A stretch of 33,331 bases of DNA from Candidatus Nanopelagicales bacterium (GTDB taxonomy: Bacteria; Actinomycetota; Actinomycetes; Nanopelagicales; Nanopelagicaceae), in contig JAURMX010000045.1 in assembly GCA_030830475.1 (NCBI GenBank), forward strand, positions 1 through 33,331, read 5' to 3'. Numbering within the stretch: position 1 is the first letter of the stretch; each line of letters begins with the position of its first letter. The translations under genes and the position numbers were made by a program. This document shows positions 26,187 to 32,656 of the stretch, piece after piece. The notes under the pieces were generated by a model. It saw only the letters and a program-made list of their open reading frames with translations. It did no database searches and was not told the origin of the DNA.

Positions 26187-26776
26187 GCCTTAGCGACTAC
26201 AAGAATCCGTTGAATAACGGTTATTGAACTTGCCAAACAGATTACATATAAGGAAAGGCTAAGAGCCCATTCGATTCCCAATCCGAATAAACCTGTTCCT
26301 ACTAAAACTAAAATTAGTCGCTCAGTTCGTTCGGCTATACCAACTGAGCATTCAACTCCCAGGCTCTCCGCTTTTGCTCTTATGTAGGGGATTAATGTTC
26401 CTGTGACTAAGGCGACTAATGCTGCGTAAGAAATAGCACTCAAATTCTCATTATGGGCAAACAACAGAATTCCAATAAAGATTGCAGCATCTGAAACCCG
26501 GTCCAGTGTCGAATCTATTAATGCACCTAGCTTTGTTGGGCCAACTTGAGATTGACGGGCCATAGTTCCATCCAATAAATCACTCAAAACAAAGAAGGTG
26601 ACCAGAATTGTGCCCAAGAAGAAGTTTCCCTGTGAAAAGAAAAATATGGCACATAATGAACTGCCCAGCGCTCCAATCACAGTCAGAACGTTCGGAGTTA
26701 AACCAATTTTCAGCAGCCAGCGAGCCACTGGGGAAATAATTGCCGTTACCGGAGCTCTAAATCGATTCTGAAGCAT
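26183..26776 (-). CDS. pgsA: Phosphatidylinositol phosphate synthase (CDP-alcohol phosphatidyltransferase)
   Basis: A 197-residue integral membrane enzyme with several helices and the complete CDP-alcohol phosphotransferase motif: D66, D69, G70, A73, R74, G84, D88, D92 (within SDLLDGTMARQ through IDSTLDRVSD). In Actinobacteria the gene before the PIM acyltransferase and pimA makes phosphatidylinositol phosphate from CDP-diacylglycerol and inositol phosphate. The longest frame starts at a TTG inside the divergent gene. I choose the ATG at 26774-26776 because the translation MLQNRFRAPVTAI is family-like from there and TACGAT lies seven bases upstream. An ATG at 26783-26785 is possible. Confidence 0.9.
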   Translation of the reverse strand: MLQNRFRAPVTAIISPVARWLLKIGLTPNVLTVIGALGSSLCAIFFFSQGNFFLGTILVTFFVLSDLLDGTMARQSQVGPTKLGALIDSTLDRVSDAAIFIGILLFAHNENLSAISYAALVALVTGTLIPYIRAKAESLGVECSVGIAERTERLILVLVGTGLFGLGIEWALSLSLYVICLASSITVIQRILVVAKA

Positions 26777-26783
26777 CGGGCAC

Positions 26784-26813
26784 ATCGTAGGCTTTATTAG
26801 TGACCACGACCAA
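26784..26813 (-). promoter_or_regulatory. Putative leaderless promoter of the pgsA-patA-pimA operon
   Basis: -35 TTGGTC (26808-26813), 18-bp spacer, -10 TACGAT (26784-26789), then seven bases to the ATG at 26776. It lies within the start of the divergent gene, and its -10 shares two base pairs with the plus-strand -10. Confidence 0.45.
26788..26793 (+). promoter_or_regulatory. Putative -10 element of the EF-G-like gene
   Basis: TAGGCT, TTATTA, then GTG at 26800. The same hexamer and spacing occur before ruvC and the DUF948 gene. It supports GTG rather than the ATG at 26842 as start. No good -35 is seen. Confidence 0.4.
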
Positions 26814-27459
26814 CACCGAAGCGCAAACGTCGCCAACTACTATGCGATGGCTATTCGCCGGACACAGCAGTGCGAAATCAATTGAAGTGGCAGCTGCGTT
26901 TGAACCGGGCTTCCCGGGGAGGATCTTGGGATGTGATTTGAAAGATGACGAGATCAACTATTCCGAGGTTTTGAATGGTATTTCCGCTGTCGCTTTGGTT
27001 ATTAGCGCACAAAGCGGTGTCTCGAAATCGATGATTGATTTTTGGAGTTTTGTTAGTGAACGTCAATACCCAAGGCTGATTATCGTTACAGGACTCGAAT
27101 TCAGTGAATCGGATTTTGATGACATCGTACTAATTGCCAATCGAGTTCTGGAGCAAGTAACCACTCCATTCCTTGTTCTTCATGATGAACTAGGCGAACC
27201 TTCAGGTTTGATTTCACTGACTGATTTGACCGTTTTCGATTACTCGCAAAAGCCCATGACCCAATATAGAGCCGATGATGAATTGCAAACCTTGGTCAAT
27301 GAATTCAAAAGTGAGTTTGAGGAGCAAATTCAGGGGTTTGGGAATGAAGGATTTATTGGTGGCTTAGAAGTTCCTGCGATTCCTCTAGTTGTTAACAAAG
27401 AGATCGGTCTTGCTCAGATTAAGAAATATCTCGATTTGGTAATCGACTCGAAGATTTAG
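26800..27459 (+). CDS. EF-G G-domain-derived protein without GTP-binding motifs (pseudo-GTPase)
   Basis: A 219-residue plus-strand gene among minus-strand genes. I see a full-length but degenerate match to domain I of elongation factor G. FAGHSSAKSIEVAAAF (19-34) stands where EF-G has GHxxAGKTTL. AVALVISAQSGVS (63-75) matches the AVVVVxAxEGV strand, and PRLIIVTGLEFSESDFDDI (91-109) matches PRxxFVNKxDRxxADF. DDELQTLVNEF (159-169) and VPAIPLVVNKEIGLAQIKKYLDLVI (191-215) match the region ending in the GVxxLLDAIVxYLP helix. The P-loop GKT and the NKxD motif are gone, so GTP binding is unlikely. The later EF-G domains are absent. The role is unknown; it might bind ribosomes or EF-G partners (speculation). 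GTG start at 26800; ATG at 26842 is the alternative. Confidence 0.6.
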   Translation: MTTTNTEAQTSPTTMRWLFAGHSSAKSIEVAAAFEPGFPGRILGCDLKDDEINYSEVLNGISAVALVISAQSGVSKSMIDFWSFVSERQYPRLIIVTGLEFSESDFDDIVLIANRVLEQVTTPFLVLHDELGEPSGLISLTDLTVFDYSQKPMTQYRADDELQTLVNEFKSEFEEQIQGFGNEGFIGGLEVPAIPLVVNKEIGLAQIKKYLDLVIDSKI

Positions 27460-27463
27460 GAAA

Positions 27464-27997
27464 TTACCAAGCTGCTGCGATTTCATCGCGCGTAGTAGTC
27501 AACAATTTAGGCAGAACTTTGGTTTGCCCAATAATCGGCATGAAATTAGCATCCCCGAACCAACGCGGGACAACATGTTGGTGGATATGGTCGGCTACCC
27601 CAGCACCAGAGAGCGCACCTTGATTTAAACCAATATTGAAACCTCCACAATTTGAAACCTTGCGCAGCGTTTTCATAGCATGAGCGGTGAAAGCCTGCAT
27701 CTCATTTCGCTCGGACTCTGTTAAATCAGTTAAATCCGCAACATGGCGCTTTGCGCAGATAAGTAAGTGACCAGCGTTGTATGGATATAGATTCAATACT
27801 GCGTAGACCTCTTCACCGCGGGCCACAATTAAAGCCTCTTCATCGCTCTTTCTTGGTAGTTCGCAGAAAGGACAGGGCACATCATTGTCTGGTTTAGGTC
27901 TATTTTCTCCGGACAAATAAGCCATGCGGTGCGGGGTCCAAAGTCGCTCCCAGTTATCAGGCATCCCTGCCCCACCGGTAATCTGCTGATCAGACAT
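27464..27997 (-). CDS. HIT-family hydrolase/phosphorylase (Ap4A-type)
   Basis: A 177-residue histidine-triad protein with HIHQHV (137-142), a zinc pair C42 and C45 (CPFC), and the conserved NLYPYNAGHLLICAKRHV segment (69-86). In mycobacteria the corresponding gene beside thrS encodes a diadenosine tetraphosphate phosphorylase. A similar role in removing Ap4A made by tRNA synthetases is plausible, but only the nucleotide-phosphate chemistry is safe. ATG at 27995-27997 lies three bases after the thrS stop. Its stop is four bases from the stop of the convergent EF-G-like gene, so the two transcripts must overlap at their 3' ends. Confidence 0.9.
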   Translation of the reverse strand: MSDQQITGGAGMPDNWERLWTPHRMAYLSGENRPKPDNDVPCPFCELPRKSDEEALIVARGEEVYAVLNLYPYNAGHLLICAKRHVADLTDLTESERNEMQAFTAHAMKTLRKVSNCGGFNIGLNQGALSGAGVADHIHQHVVPRWFGDANFMPIIGQTKVLPKLLTTTRDEIAAAW

Positions 27998-28000
27998 TAA

Positions 28001-30034
28001 CTAAACCTGAGTTCTATTTTTAACCGCAGCCTGAATCTCATCAATAGCCGCAGCAATTGGAACACCATTTTTCTGTTCGCCATTGCGATATCTAAATGAA
28101 ACTGCGCCAATCTTCTGATCCTCTTCACCGGCGATAATCATGAATGGGATCTTTTCGGTCTGCGCATTTCTAATCTTCTTCTGCATTCGATCATCGGAGG
28201 CGTCAATCTCCGCTCTTATTCCCGCGGATTTCATCTCCTTAACCACCCCTACTAAATAATCATTAAAGGCTTCCGCAACTGGAATAGCCCGTACTTGAAC
28301 TGGAGCTAACCATGGTGGGAAGGCACCCGCATAATGTTCGGTAAGTACTCCAAAGAATCTTTCGATTGAACCAAAGAGCGCCCTGTGAATCATTACCGGC
28401 TGTTGTCGTGAGCCATCACTTGCGGTGTAGCCCAAATCAAATCTCTGTGGCAACTGGAAATCTACTTGAATCGTAGACATCTGCCAGGTTCGACCGATCG
28501 CATCTTTGGCCTGTACTGAGATTTTGGGGCCATAAAAAGCAGCTCCACCCGGATCAAGAACCAGCTCAAGATTTTGTTTCTCTGCAGCTTGGCGCAACGC
28601 ATGTGTTGCAGCCTCCCAATCAGCATCTGAACCAACTGATTTCTCTGGATTGCGAGTAGAAAGCTCTAGGTAGAAATCCTCTAAACCATAATCTCTTAAT
28701 AGATTAAGCACGAAGGTAAGCAGGCTATCTAACTCACCGGCCATCTGTTCTTTGGTGCAGTAAATATGTGCATCATCTTGTGTAAAGCCTCTGGCTCTGG
28801 TGATTCCATGGACAACGCCAGATTTTTCGTAACGATAAACCGTGCCAAATTCAAAAAGACGTAAGGGAAGGTCTCGATAAGACTTAGCCGAGGACTGGTA
28901 AATCAAATTATGGAACGGACAGTTCATCGGCTTCATGTAGTACTTCTGCCCCGGCTTCTTTACCGTGCCATCTGCATTAAGCTCTTCATCCATAACCATC
29001 GGCGGGTACATGCCTTCGGCATACCACTGCAAATGTCCCGATGTTTCAAATAAGGCCGCTTTTGTTAAGTGGGGCGAGTAAACAAATTGATAATCCTCTT
29101 CTTCATGACGTTTGCGGGAGTAATCCTCCATCGCTCTTCGGATAATGCCACCTTTGGGATGAAACACCGCAAGCCCGGAGCCAATCTCTTCGGGAAAGGA
29201 AAATAGATCCAACTCAGAACCAAGGCGGCGATGATCCCGCTTCTCCGCCTCTGCCAATAAATGTAAATACTGATCAAGCTCCTCTTGAGATGGCCAAGCT
29301 GTGCCATAAATTCTCTGCAACATTGGGTTCTTCTCTGAGCCACGCCAATAAGCACCCGCACTTCTCATTAATTTGTATGCTGGAATGTATTTAGTTGATG
29401 GCAGGTGAGGACCTCTACACAGATCGCCCCAGACCGCTTTGCCATCACGACCGAGATTGTCATAGATCGTTAACTCGCCAGCGCCAACTTCTACCCCAGC
29501 CCCTTCTGCAGCCTCTTCGCTAGAGTTTGAAGATTTAAGTTTTACCAATTCACATTTATATGGCTCATGCGATAACTCCTTAATGGCCTCTTCATCACTA
29601 ATAGCCCTTCTTTTGAATCTTTGTCCATCCTTGATGATTTTCTTCATCGCAGATTCCAACTTAACTAAATCCTCAGGGTTAAATGGACGCTCAGGATCAA
29701 AGTCATAATAAAAACCATCTTTGATTGGTGGACCAATACCCAATCTAGTTTGTGGGAATAACTCCTGTACCGCCTGTGCCAAAACATGGGCGGTTGAATG
29801 GCGCAAAACCATCAAACCTTCTGTTGAGTTAATAGAGACTGATTCGACTTCATCTCCATCTTCTAAATCGCTCCATAAATCTCTCAGTGCCCCATTTATT
29901 TTGCAAACGACAATGGCATTGGCGCCCGGCTTGGTCAATTCTGGATAGAGCTCCTCAAATATTAAGGTTGGCTTGGAATCGGCAGAAACACTCCGAACCT
30001 GACCATCAACCTTGACACTTATCTGTTGGCTCAC
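28001..30034 (-). CDS. thrS: Threonyl-tRNA synthetase
   Basis: A complete 677-residue enzyme. It has an N-terminal TGS domain (1-65), an editing domain with H79 and H83 (HSTAH) and C206 and H210 (CRGPH), and a catalytic core with zinc ligands C372 (MNCPFH), H423 (DDAHIY) and H550 (MIHRAL). A C-terminal anticodon-binding domain follows. Both charging and removal of Ser-tRNA-Thr should work. GTG start at 30032-30034, without a Shine-Dalgarno sequence but with TAGCCT six bases upstream. The 91-bp gap to the upstream PGPGW gene is AT-rich and shows no T-box, so regulation at promoter level is more likely. It forms a two-gene unit with the HIT protein. Confidence 0.97.
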   Translation of the reverse strand: MSQQISVKVDGQVRSVSADSKPTLIFEELYPELTKPGANAIVVCKINGALRDLWSDLEDGDEVESVSINSTEGLMVLRHSTAHVLAQAVQELFPQTRLGIGPPIKDGFYYDFDPERPFNPEDLVKLESAMKKIIKDGQRFKRRAISDEEAIKELSHEPYKCELVKLKSSNSSEEAAEGAGVEVGAGELTIYDNLGRDGKAVWGDLCRGPHLPSTKYIPAYKLMRSAGAYWRGSEKNPMLQRIYGTAWPSQEELDQYLHLLAEAEKRDHRRLGSELDLFSFPEEIGSGLAVFHPKGGIIRRAMEDYSRKRHEEEDYQFVYSPHLTKAALFETSGHLQWYAEGMYPPMVMDEELNADGTVKKPGQKYYMKPMNCPFHNLIYQSSAKSYRDLPLRLFEFGTVYRYEKSGVVHGITRARGFTQDDAHIYCTKEQMAGELDSLLTFVLNLLRDYGLEDFYLELSTRNPEKSVGSDADWEAATHALRQAAEKQNLELVLDPGGAAFYGPKISVQAKDAIGRTWQMSTIQVDFQLPQRFDLGYTASDGSRQQPVMIHRALFGSIERFFGVLTEHYAGAFPPWLAPVQVRAIPVAEAFNDYLVGVVKEMKSAGIRAEIDASDDRMQKKIRNAQTEKIPFMIIAGEEDQKIGAVSFRYRNGEQKNGVPIAAAIDEIQAAVKNRTQV

Positions 30035-30040
30035 GTGGCG

Positions 30041-30046
30041 AGGCTA
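30041..30046 (-). promoter_or_regulatory. Putative -10 element of thrS
   Basis: TAGCCT (minus strand), CGCCAC, then GTG at 30034. TTGAGC occurs 20 bp upstream, slightly too far for a standard -35. Confidence 0.35.
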
Positions 30047-30125
30047 CCAAATTACTTAGAAACTCTGCTCAATCGATTAATTGAATTTTGTACTTATTTT
30101 CTAATTGCGGAAATTAAGCGCAGAG

Positions 30126-30443
30126 TTAAGCGTAAAAATGTGCAATTAGGATGATTGATAGAGATGTAAAGATCGCTGCAAGGAGATACTTCAACCAGAG
30201 CGGCATGCCAACTTTATCGGCAGCATTAGCGGCAATGCTCTTAGTTTTTAGCATCGCTCTGGAAGCCCATGCAAACTCAGTAGCCAAAATTCCGAGACCG
30301 GCTAACAAGACCAACAAACCTGGTCCGGGAGCAAATAAAAACACAGTTCCAATAATGGTTACTAATCCACCAACCACGCCAATAAAAACCCGCCAAATCA
30401 GAGAGCCATATGGCGTGCTCTTAATCTGTTGGCGGATATTCAT
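30126..30443 (-). CDS. Small PGPGW-family (TIGR02611-like) membrane protein
   Basis: A 105-residue protein with hydrophobic segments around 16-38, 41-58 and 83-104. The core FLFAPGPGLLVLLAGLGILA continues into TEFAWA and matches the PGPGW/TIGR02611 family, except that the Trp of the name motif is Leu here. The function is unknown. The ATG at 30441-30443 overlaps the stop of the aminotransferase gene (ATGA), so it is translated with the pab genes. The tail (residues after 60) is amphipathic and then hydrophobic again. Confidence 0.75.
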   Translation of the reverse strand: MNIRQQIKSTPYGSLIWRVFIGVVGGLVTIIGTVFLFAPGPGLLVLLAGLGILATEFAWASRAMLKTKSIAANAADKVGMPLWLKYLLAAIFTSLSIILIAHFYA

Positions 30444-31216
30444 ACCCCAAGTTTATCCCTAACCCAAGCGTGAAAGGAACTCTGAAGTTCTGTGAGCGAC
30501 TTAGAAATTGGGTAAAGAATGCTTTCATACCGCTCAACACCTTGAATCTCGCGCAGCGACGAAACTAAGGCAAGAGATTCAACCCTTCCTAAATCAGATT
30601 CCACAAGGGTTGATTCTTGGATGCCAAAGCTCTCAATGAGCATGGCTCTTGTAACTCCAGGAAGCGCACCACTTGAAGTTTTGGGGGTGTACCAAACACC
30701 ATCTTTGAACCACAAGATATTTGCCATCGAGCCTTCTACGACTTCACCTTTTTCATTTATGAATACACAGTCGTCATAACCATTGGACTGCGCCAGCCGT
30801 AGAGCGCGAAAATTCTCTGCATAAGAGGTGCTCTTGGTGCCTGAAATAGAGTAACCAGAGAATTTGGTATCTGGATAGCGCATCAACTTGGCCGGCGAAG
30901 TATTGATTTCATATGGCATATGAGAGATCAACAGCTGCCCATCTGAAAATACGGTTACTCGTAACCTGCCATATTCGAATTGAGAATTTGCCGCCATTAC
31001 AGCATTAATCCCAGTTGTTATATCACCAGCCAGGGGAGATTTTATGTGAAGTTGTGAAAGAGAGTTTTGTAGCCGCCGTAAATGGTGGTCCAGAGCAAAT
31101 GGTTTACCTAGATAGGTACGGATAGTCTCAAAAGCCCCATCGCCCATTAACCAAGCAGCACTGAGTGCAGGTAGTTGATACTGATCAACTAGTTGGGTGT
31201 TATGCCAAACCTTCAA
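30440..31216 (-). CDS. pabC: Class IV aminotransferase, probable 4-amino-4-deoxychorismate lyase
   Basis: A 258-residue PLP enzyme of fold type IV. The N-terminus MKVWHNTQLV and GDGAFETIRT (25-34) are typical. The PLP Lys is K128 (SGTKSTSY), and GYDDCVFINEKGEVVEGSMANI (147-166) includes the conserved Glu E161. Near the C-terminus GALPGVTR follows. Direct neighbour pabB makes the lyase of p-aminobenzoate (folate) synthesis the best call; a branched-chain or D-amino acid aminotransferase is less likely. I place the start at TTG 31214-31216 because the family begins there and GGAAGG lies eight bases upstream. A longer frame from TTG 31243 would run into pabB. One base separates it from the pabB stop. 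Confidence 0.8.
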   Translation of the reverse strand: MKVWHNTQLVDQYQLPALSAAWLMGDGAFETIRTYLGKPFALDHHLRRLQNSLSQLHIKSPLAGDITTGINAVMAANSQFEYGRLRVTVFSDGQLLISHMPYEINTSPAKLMRYPDTKFSGYSISGTKSTSYAENFRALRLAQSNGYDDCVFINEKGEVVEGSMANILWFKDGVWYTPKTSSGALPGVTRAMLIESFGIQESTLVESDLGRVESLALVSSLREIQGVERYESILYPISKSLTELQSSFHAWVRDKLGV

Positions 31217-31217
31217 A

Positions 31218-32207
31218 TTAAGCACCTTCCTGACCGCCTGCAATCCTGATTAAACGAGCTGCTTTCAACTCAGTTTCCTGCCACTCTAGTTCGGGATCGC
31301 TGCCCCAGGTTATTCCAGCACCAGTTCCAAAATGCAAAATGCCATCTTCGCGTTGCCAGAAAGTTCTGATGGCAACAGCAATCTCCGCCTCTCCATTGTG
31401 ATACCAACCTAATGCGCCACAATAAATATCTCGCTCTTTCTCCTGCCTCCCAATAATCTTCAAAGCGGAGGATTTTGGTGCACCACTTACAGAGCCTGGA
31501 GGCATCATTGAGCTCAATACCTCATCAAAGTGAAGATTTCGTGCGATTTTCCCGTTTACATCTGAAACCAGATGGTAAAGACCGGGATGCGCCTCTACAG
31601 ATAACAACCTTGGTGTAGTCACGCTACCAATTTCGGCAATGGCACCTATGTCATTTCTAATCAGATCAACAATCATCAAATTTTCAGCTCTATCTTTCTC
31701 GTAAAAATCAGGGGTCGCTGAGGTACCTTTAATTGGACTAGAGATTATTTCTCCATCCTTCAAATTTAAAAATCTCTCTGGTGAAGCTGATGCTATTTCC
31801 AGTCCAGGCAGAAAAAGATAAGAGAGGTAAGGTGCGGGATTTCCAGCAGCAATAGCCCTAGCTAAAGGAAGCAAAGATTTATTAGCCGTGTTATATGCTG
31901 AAATAATTCGACAGGCATTTACTTGATAAACCTCGCCAGCGGCAATCTCTTCTTTAACCAGCTTTACGTAATCTAAGTAAGAATCTCTATCAAGCGATGA
32001 ACGCCACGATGTTACTGAGATTGGGTTCCAAACTCCTTCAAGCGGCAAGGGGGCTTCCATGACATTTTTAAATCTGGCCAATAACCATTGACCTTCAAAA
32101 CTTCCAATGACCGCCCAAAAGCCAGGTGCTCTTAATGAGCTCGGGTCAGTCGATATTTCCTCTAAACCGGTAGCGAGTTTTCCACCCATCCAGAACATGT
32201 AACCCAC
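31218..32207 (-). CDS. pabB: Aminodeoxychorismate synthase component I
   Basis: A 329-residue chorismate-binding enzyme. The motif PIKGT (158-162) with Lys at 160 marks PabB rather than anthranilate synthase (usually PIAGT). DRAENLMIVDLIRND (172-186), PPGSVSGAPK (236-245) and FGTGAGITWGSDPE (293-306) are all present. It is shorter than full PabB/TrpE (about 450-500) because the N-terminal domain is reduced, as in other short PabB proteins. No pabA glutaminase gene is adjacent, so the amide-transfer subunit must come from elsewhere. The GTG at 32205-32207 has TACCTT seven bases upstream; later ATGs at 32196-32198 and 32187-32189 are alternatives. It is the first gene of a pabB-pabC-PGPGW unit. 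Confidence 0.9.
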   Translation of the reverse strand: MGYMFWMGGKLATGLEEISTDPSSLRAPGFWAVIGSFEGQWLLARFKNVMEAPLPLEGVWNPISVTSWRSSLDRDSYLDYVKLVKEEIAAGEVYQVNACRIISAYNTANKSLLPLARAIAAGNPAPYLSYLFLPGLEIASASPERFLNLKDGEIISSPIKGTSATPDFYEKDRAENLMIVDLIRNDIGAIAEIGSVTTPRLLSVEAHPGLYHLVSDVNGKIARNLHFDEVLSSMMPPGSVSGAPKSSALKIIGRQEKERDIYCGALGWYHNGEAEIAVAIRTFWQREDGILHFGTGAGITWGSDPELEWQETELKAARLIRIAGGQEGA

Positions 32208-32214
32208 AGAGCCG

Positions 32215-32220
32215 AAGGTA
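32215..32220 (-). promoter_or_regulatory. Putative -10 element of pabB
   Basis: TACCTT (minus strand), CGGCTCT, then GTG at 32207. The -35 is not obvious. Confidence 0.3.
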
Positions 32221-32248
32221 CCGCTTCGCAGAAATGCACTCAGGGTGG

Positions 32249-32282
32249 AACTTATTTTCGGCCTTAAGTTGGGGCTAGCCCC
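32249..32282. repeat. Two adjacent palindromes between pabB and the tRNA genes
   Basis: AACTTA (32249-32254) and TAAGTT (32265-32270) form a perfect 6-bp inverted repeat with a 10-bp gap. It is followed at once by the perfect 12-bp palindrome GGGGCTAGCCCC (32271-32282). They lie between the divergent pabB and tRNA promoters and may be protein-binding sites. No T-run makes either one a terminator. Confidence 0.5.
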
Positions 32283-32298
32283 GATGGTGCGATAGATT
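32270..32298 (+). promoter_or_regulatory. Putative promoter of the tRNA-Gly/Cys/Val cluster
   Basis: TTGGGG (32270-32275), 18-bp spacer, TAGATT (32293-32298), about 35 bp before tRNA-Gly. The -10 is good; the -35 only matches TTG and overlaps the palindrome. Confidence 0.35.
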
Positions 32299-32333
32299 TC
32301 GCTCTCTTGCCGGAGGTAATAGACCCGGTAAAT

Positions 32334-32406
32334 GCGGACGTAGCGCAGTTGGTAGCGCGGAACCTTGCCAAGGTTCAGGTCGCGGGTTCGACCCCCGTCG
32401 TCCGCT
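32334..32406 (+). tRNA. tRNA-Gly (anticodon GCC)
   Basis: A 73-base cloverleaf. Acceptor GCGGACG pairs with CGTCCGC (32399-32405). The anticodon stem GAACC/GGTTC surrounds loop TTGCCAA, with GCC at 32367-32369. The T arm GCGGG-TTCGACC-CCCGT is closed by one G-T pair. Discriminator T as expected for tRNA-Gly. CCA is not encoded. It is the first of three tRNAs in the same direction, a Gly-Cys-Val order common in Actinobacteria. Confidence 0.97.
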
Positions 32407-32422
32407 CGACTGTTTAGTTGAG
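32405..32422 (+). other. Hairpin directly after tRNA-Gly
   Basis: CTCGACT (32405-32411) and AGTTGAG (32416-32422) form a 7-bp stem with one G-T pair and a GTTT loop. It shares the last two bases of the tRNA. It may act in 3'-end processing of the polycistronic precursor. Confidence 0.4.
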
Positions 32423-32436
32423 ATGGTTAGCGATTT

Positions 32437-32507
32437 GGTGGAGTGGCCGAGAGGCGAGGCTCGGGACTGCAAATCCCGCTACACGGGTTCAAATCCCGTC
32501 TCCACCT
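32437..32507 (+). tRNA. tRNA-Cys (anticodon GCA)
   Basis: A 71-base cloverleaf. Acceptor GGTGGAG pairs with CTCCACC (32500-32506). The anticodon stem CGGGA/TCCCG has loop CTGCAAA and GCA at 32469-32471. The T arm is ACGGG-TTCAAAT-CCCGT. Discriminator T (U73) is the major identity element for CysRS. CCA is not encoded. It is 30 bases after tRNA-Gly. Confidence 0.97.
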
Positions 32508-32542
32508 CGAAAAGTCTTAAAGTGATTTTCACAATTGAATAT

Positions 32543-32614
32543 GGACGATTAGCGCAGCGGTAGCGCACTTCCTTGACATGGAAGGGGTCACTGGTTCGAT
32601 CCCAGTATCGTCCA
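32543..32614 (+). tRNA. tRNA-Val (anticodon GAC)
   Basis: A 72-base cloverleaf. Acceptor GGACGAT pairs with ATCGTCC (32607-32613). The anticodon stem CTTCC/GGAAG has loop TTGACAT and GAC at 32575-32577. The T arm is ACTGG-TTCGATC-CCAGT. Discriminator A as expected for tRNA-Val. CCA is not encoded. It is 35 bases after tRNA-Cys and the last of the cluster. Confidence 0.97.
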
Positions 32615-32625
32615 CTCCCAGTGGA
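32611..32625 (+). other. Hairpin overlapping the 3' end of tRNA-Val
   Basis: TCCACT (32611-32616), CCC, AGTGGA (32620-32625) is a perfect 6-bp stem using the last acceptor bases of tRNA-Val. No T-run follows, so a processing signal or simple chance is likelier than a terminator. Confidence 0.4.
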
Positions 32626-32656
32626 ATCAAGAAGAGGATTGAGTAAAGGATAATTC

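Noticed and set aside
26777-26836. Longer pgsA start at TTG 26834-26836
   Set aside because: It would extend well into the divergent gene and add a Trp-rich segment unlike the family; the ATG at 26776 fits both family and promoter.
30035-30125. T-box or other riboswitch upstream of thrS
   Set aside because: The gap is only 91 bp, has no TGGNACC-like sequence and no strong stem; the 6-bp CTCTGC/GCAGAG match has a loop of about 50 bases and is probably chance.
31217-31243. Longer pabC start at TTG 31241-31243 or GTG 31223-31225
   Set aside because: These add residues not seen in the family and overlap pabB; the TTG at 31216 has a better-placed GGAAGG.
32275-32472. Minus-strand frame of 65 residues across tRNA-Gly and part of tRNA-Cys
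   Set aside because: It is antisense to tRNA genes; wording such as RRGSNPRPEPWQG is a well-known translation artefact of tRNA complements.
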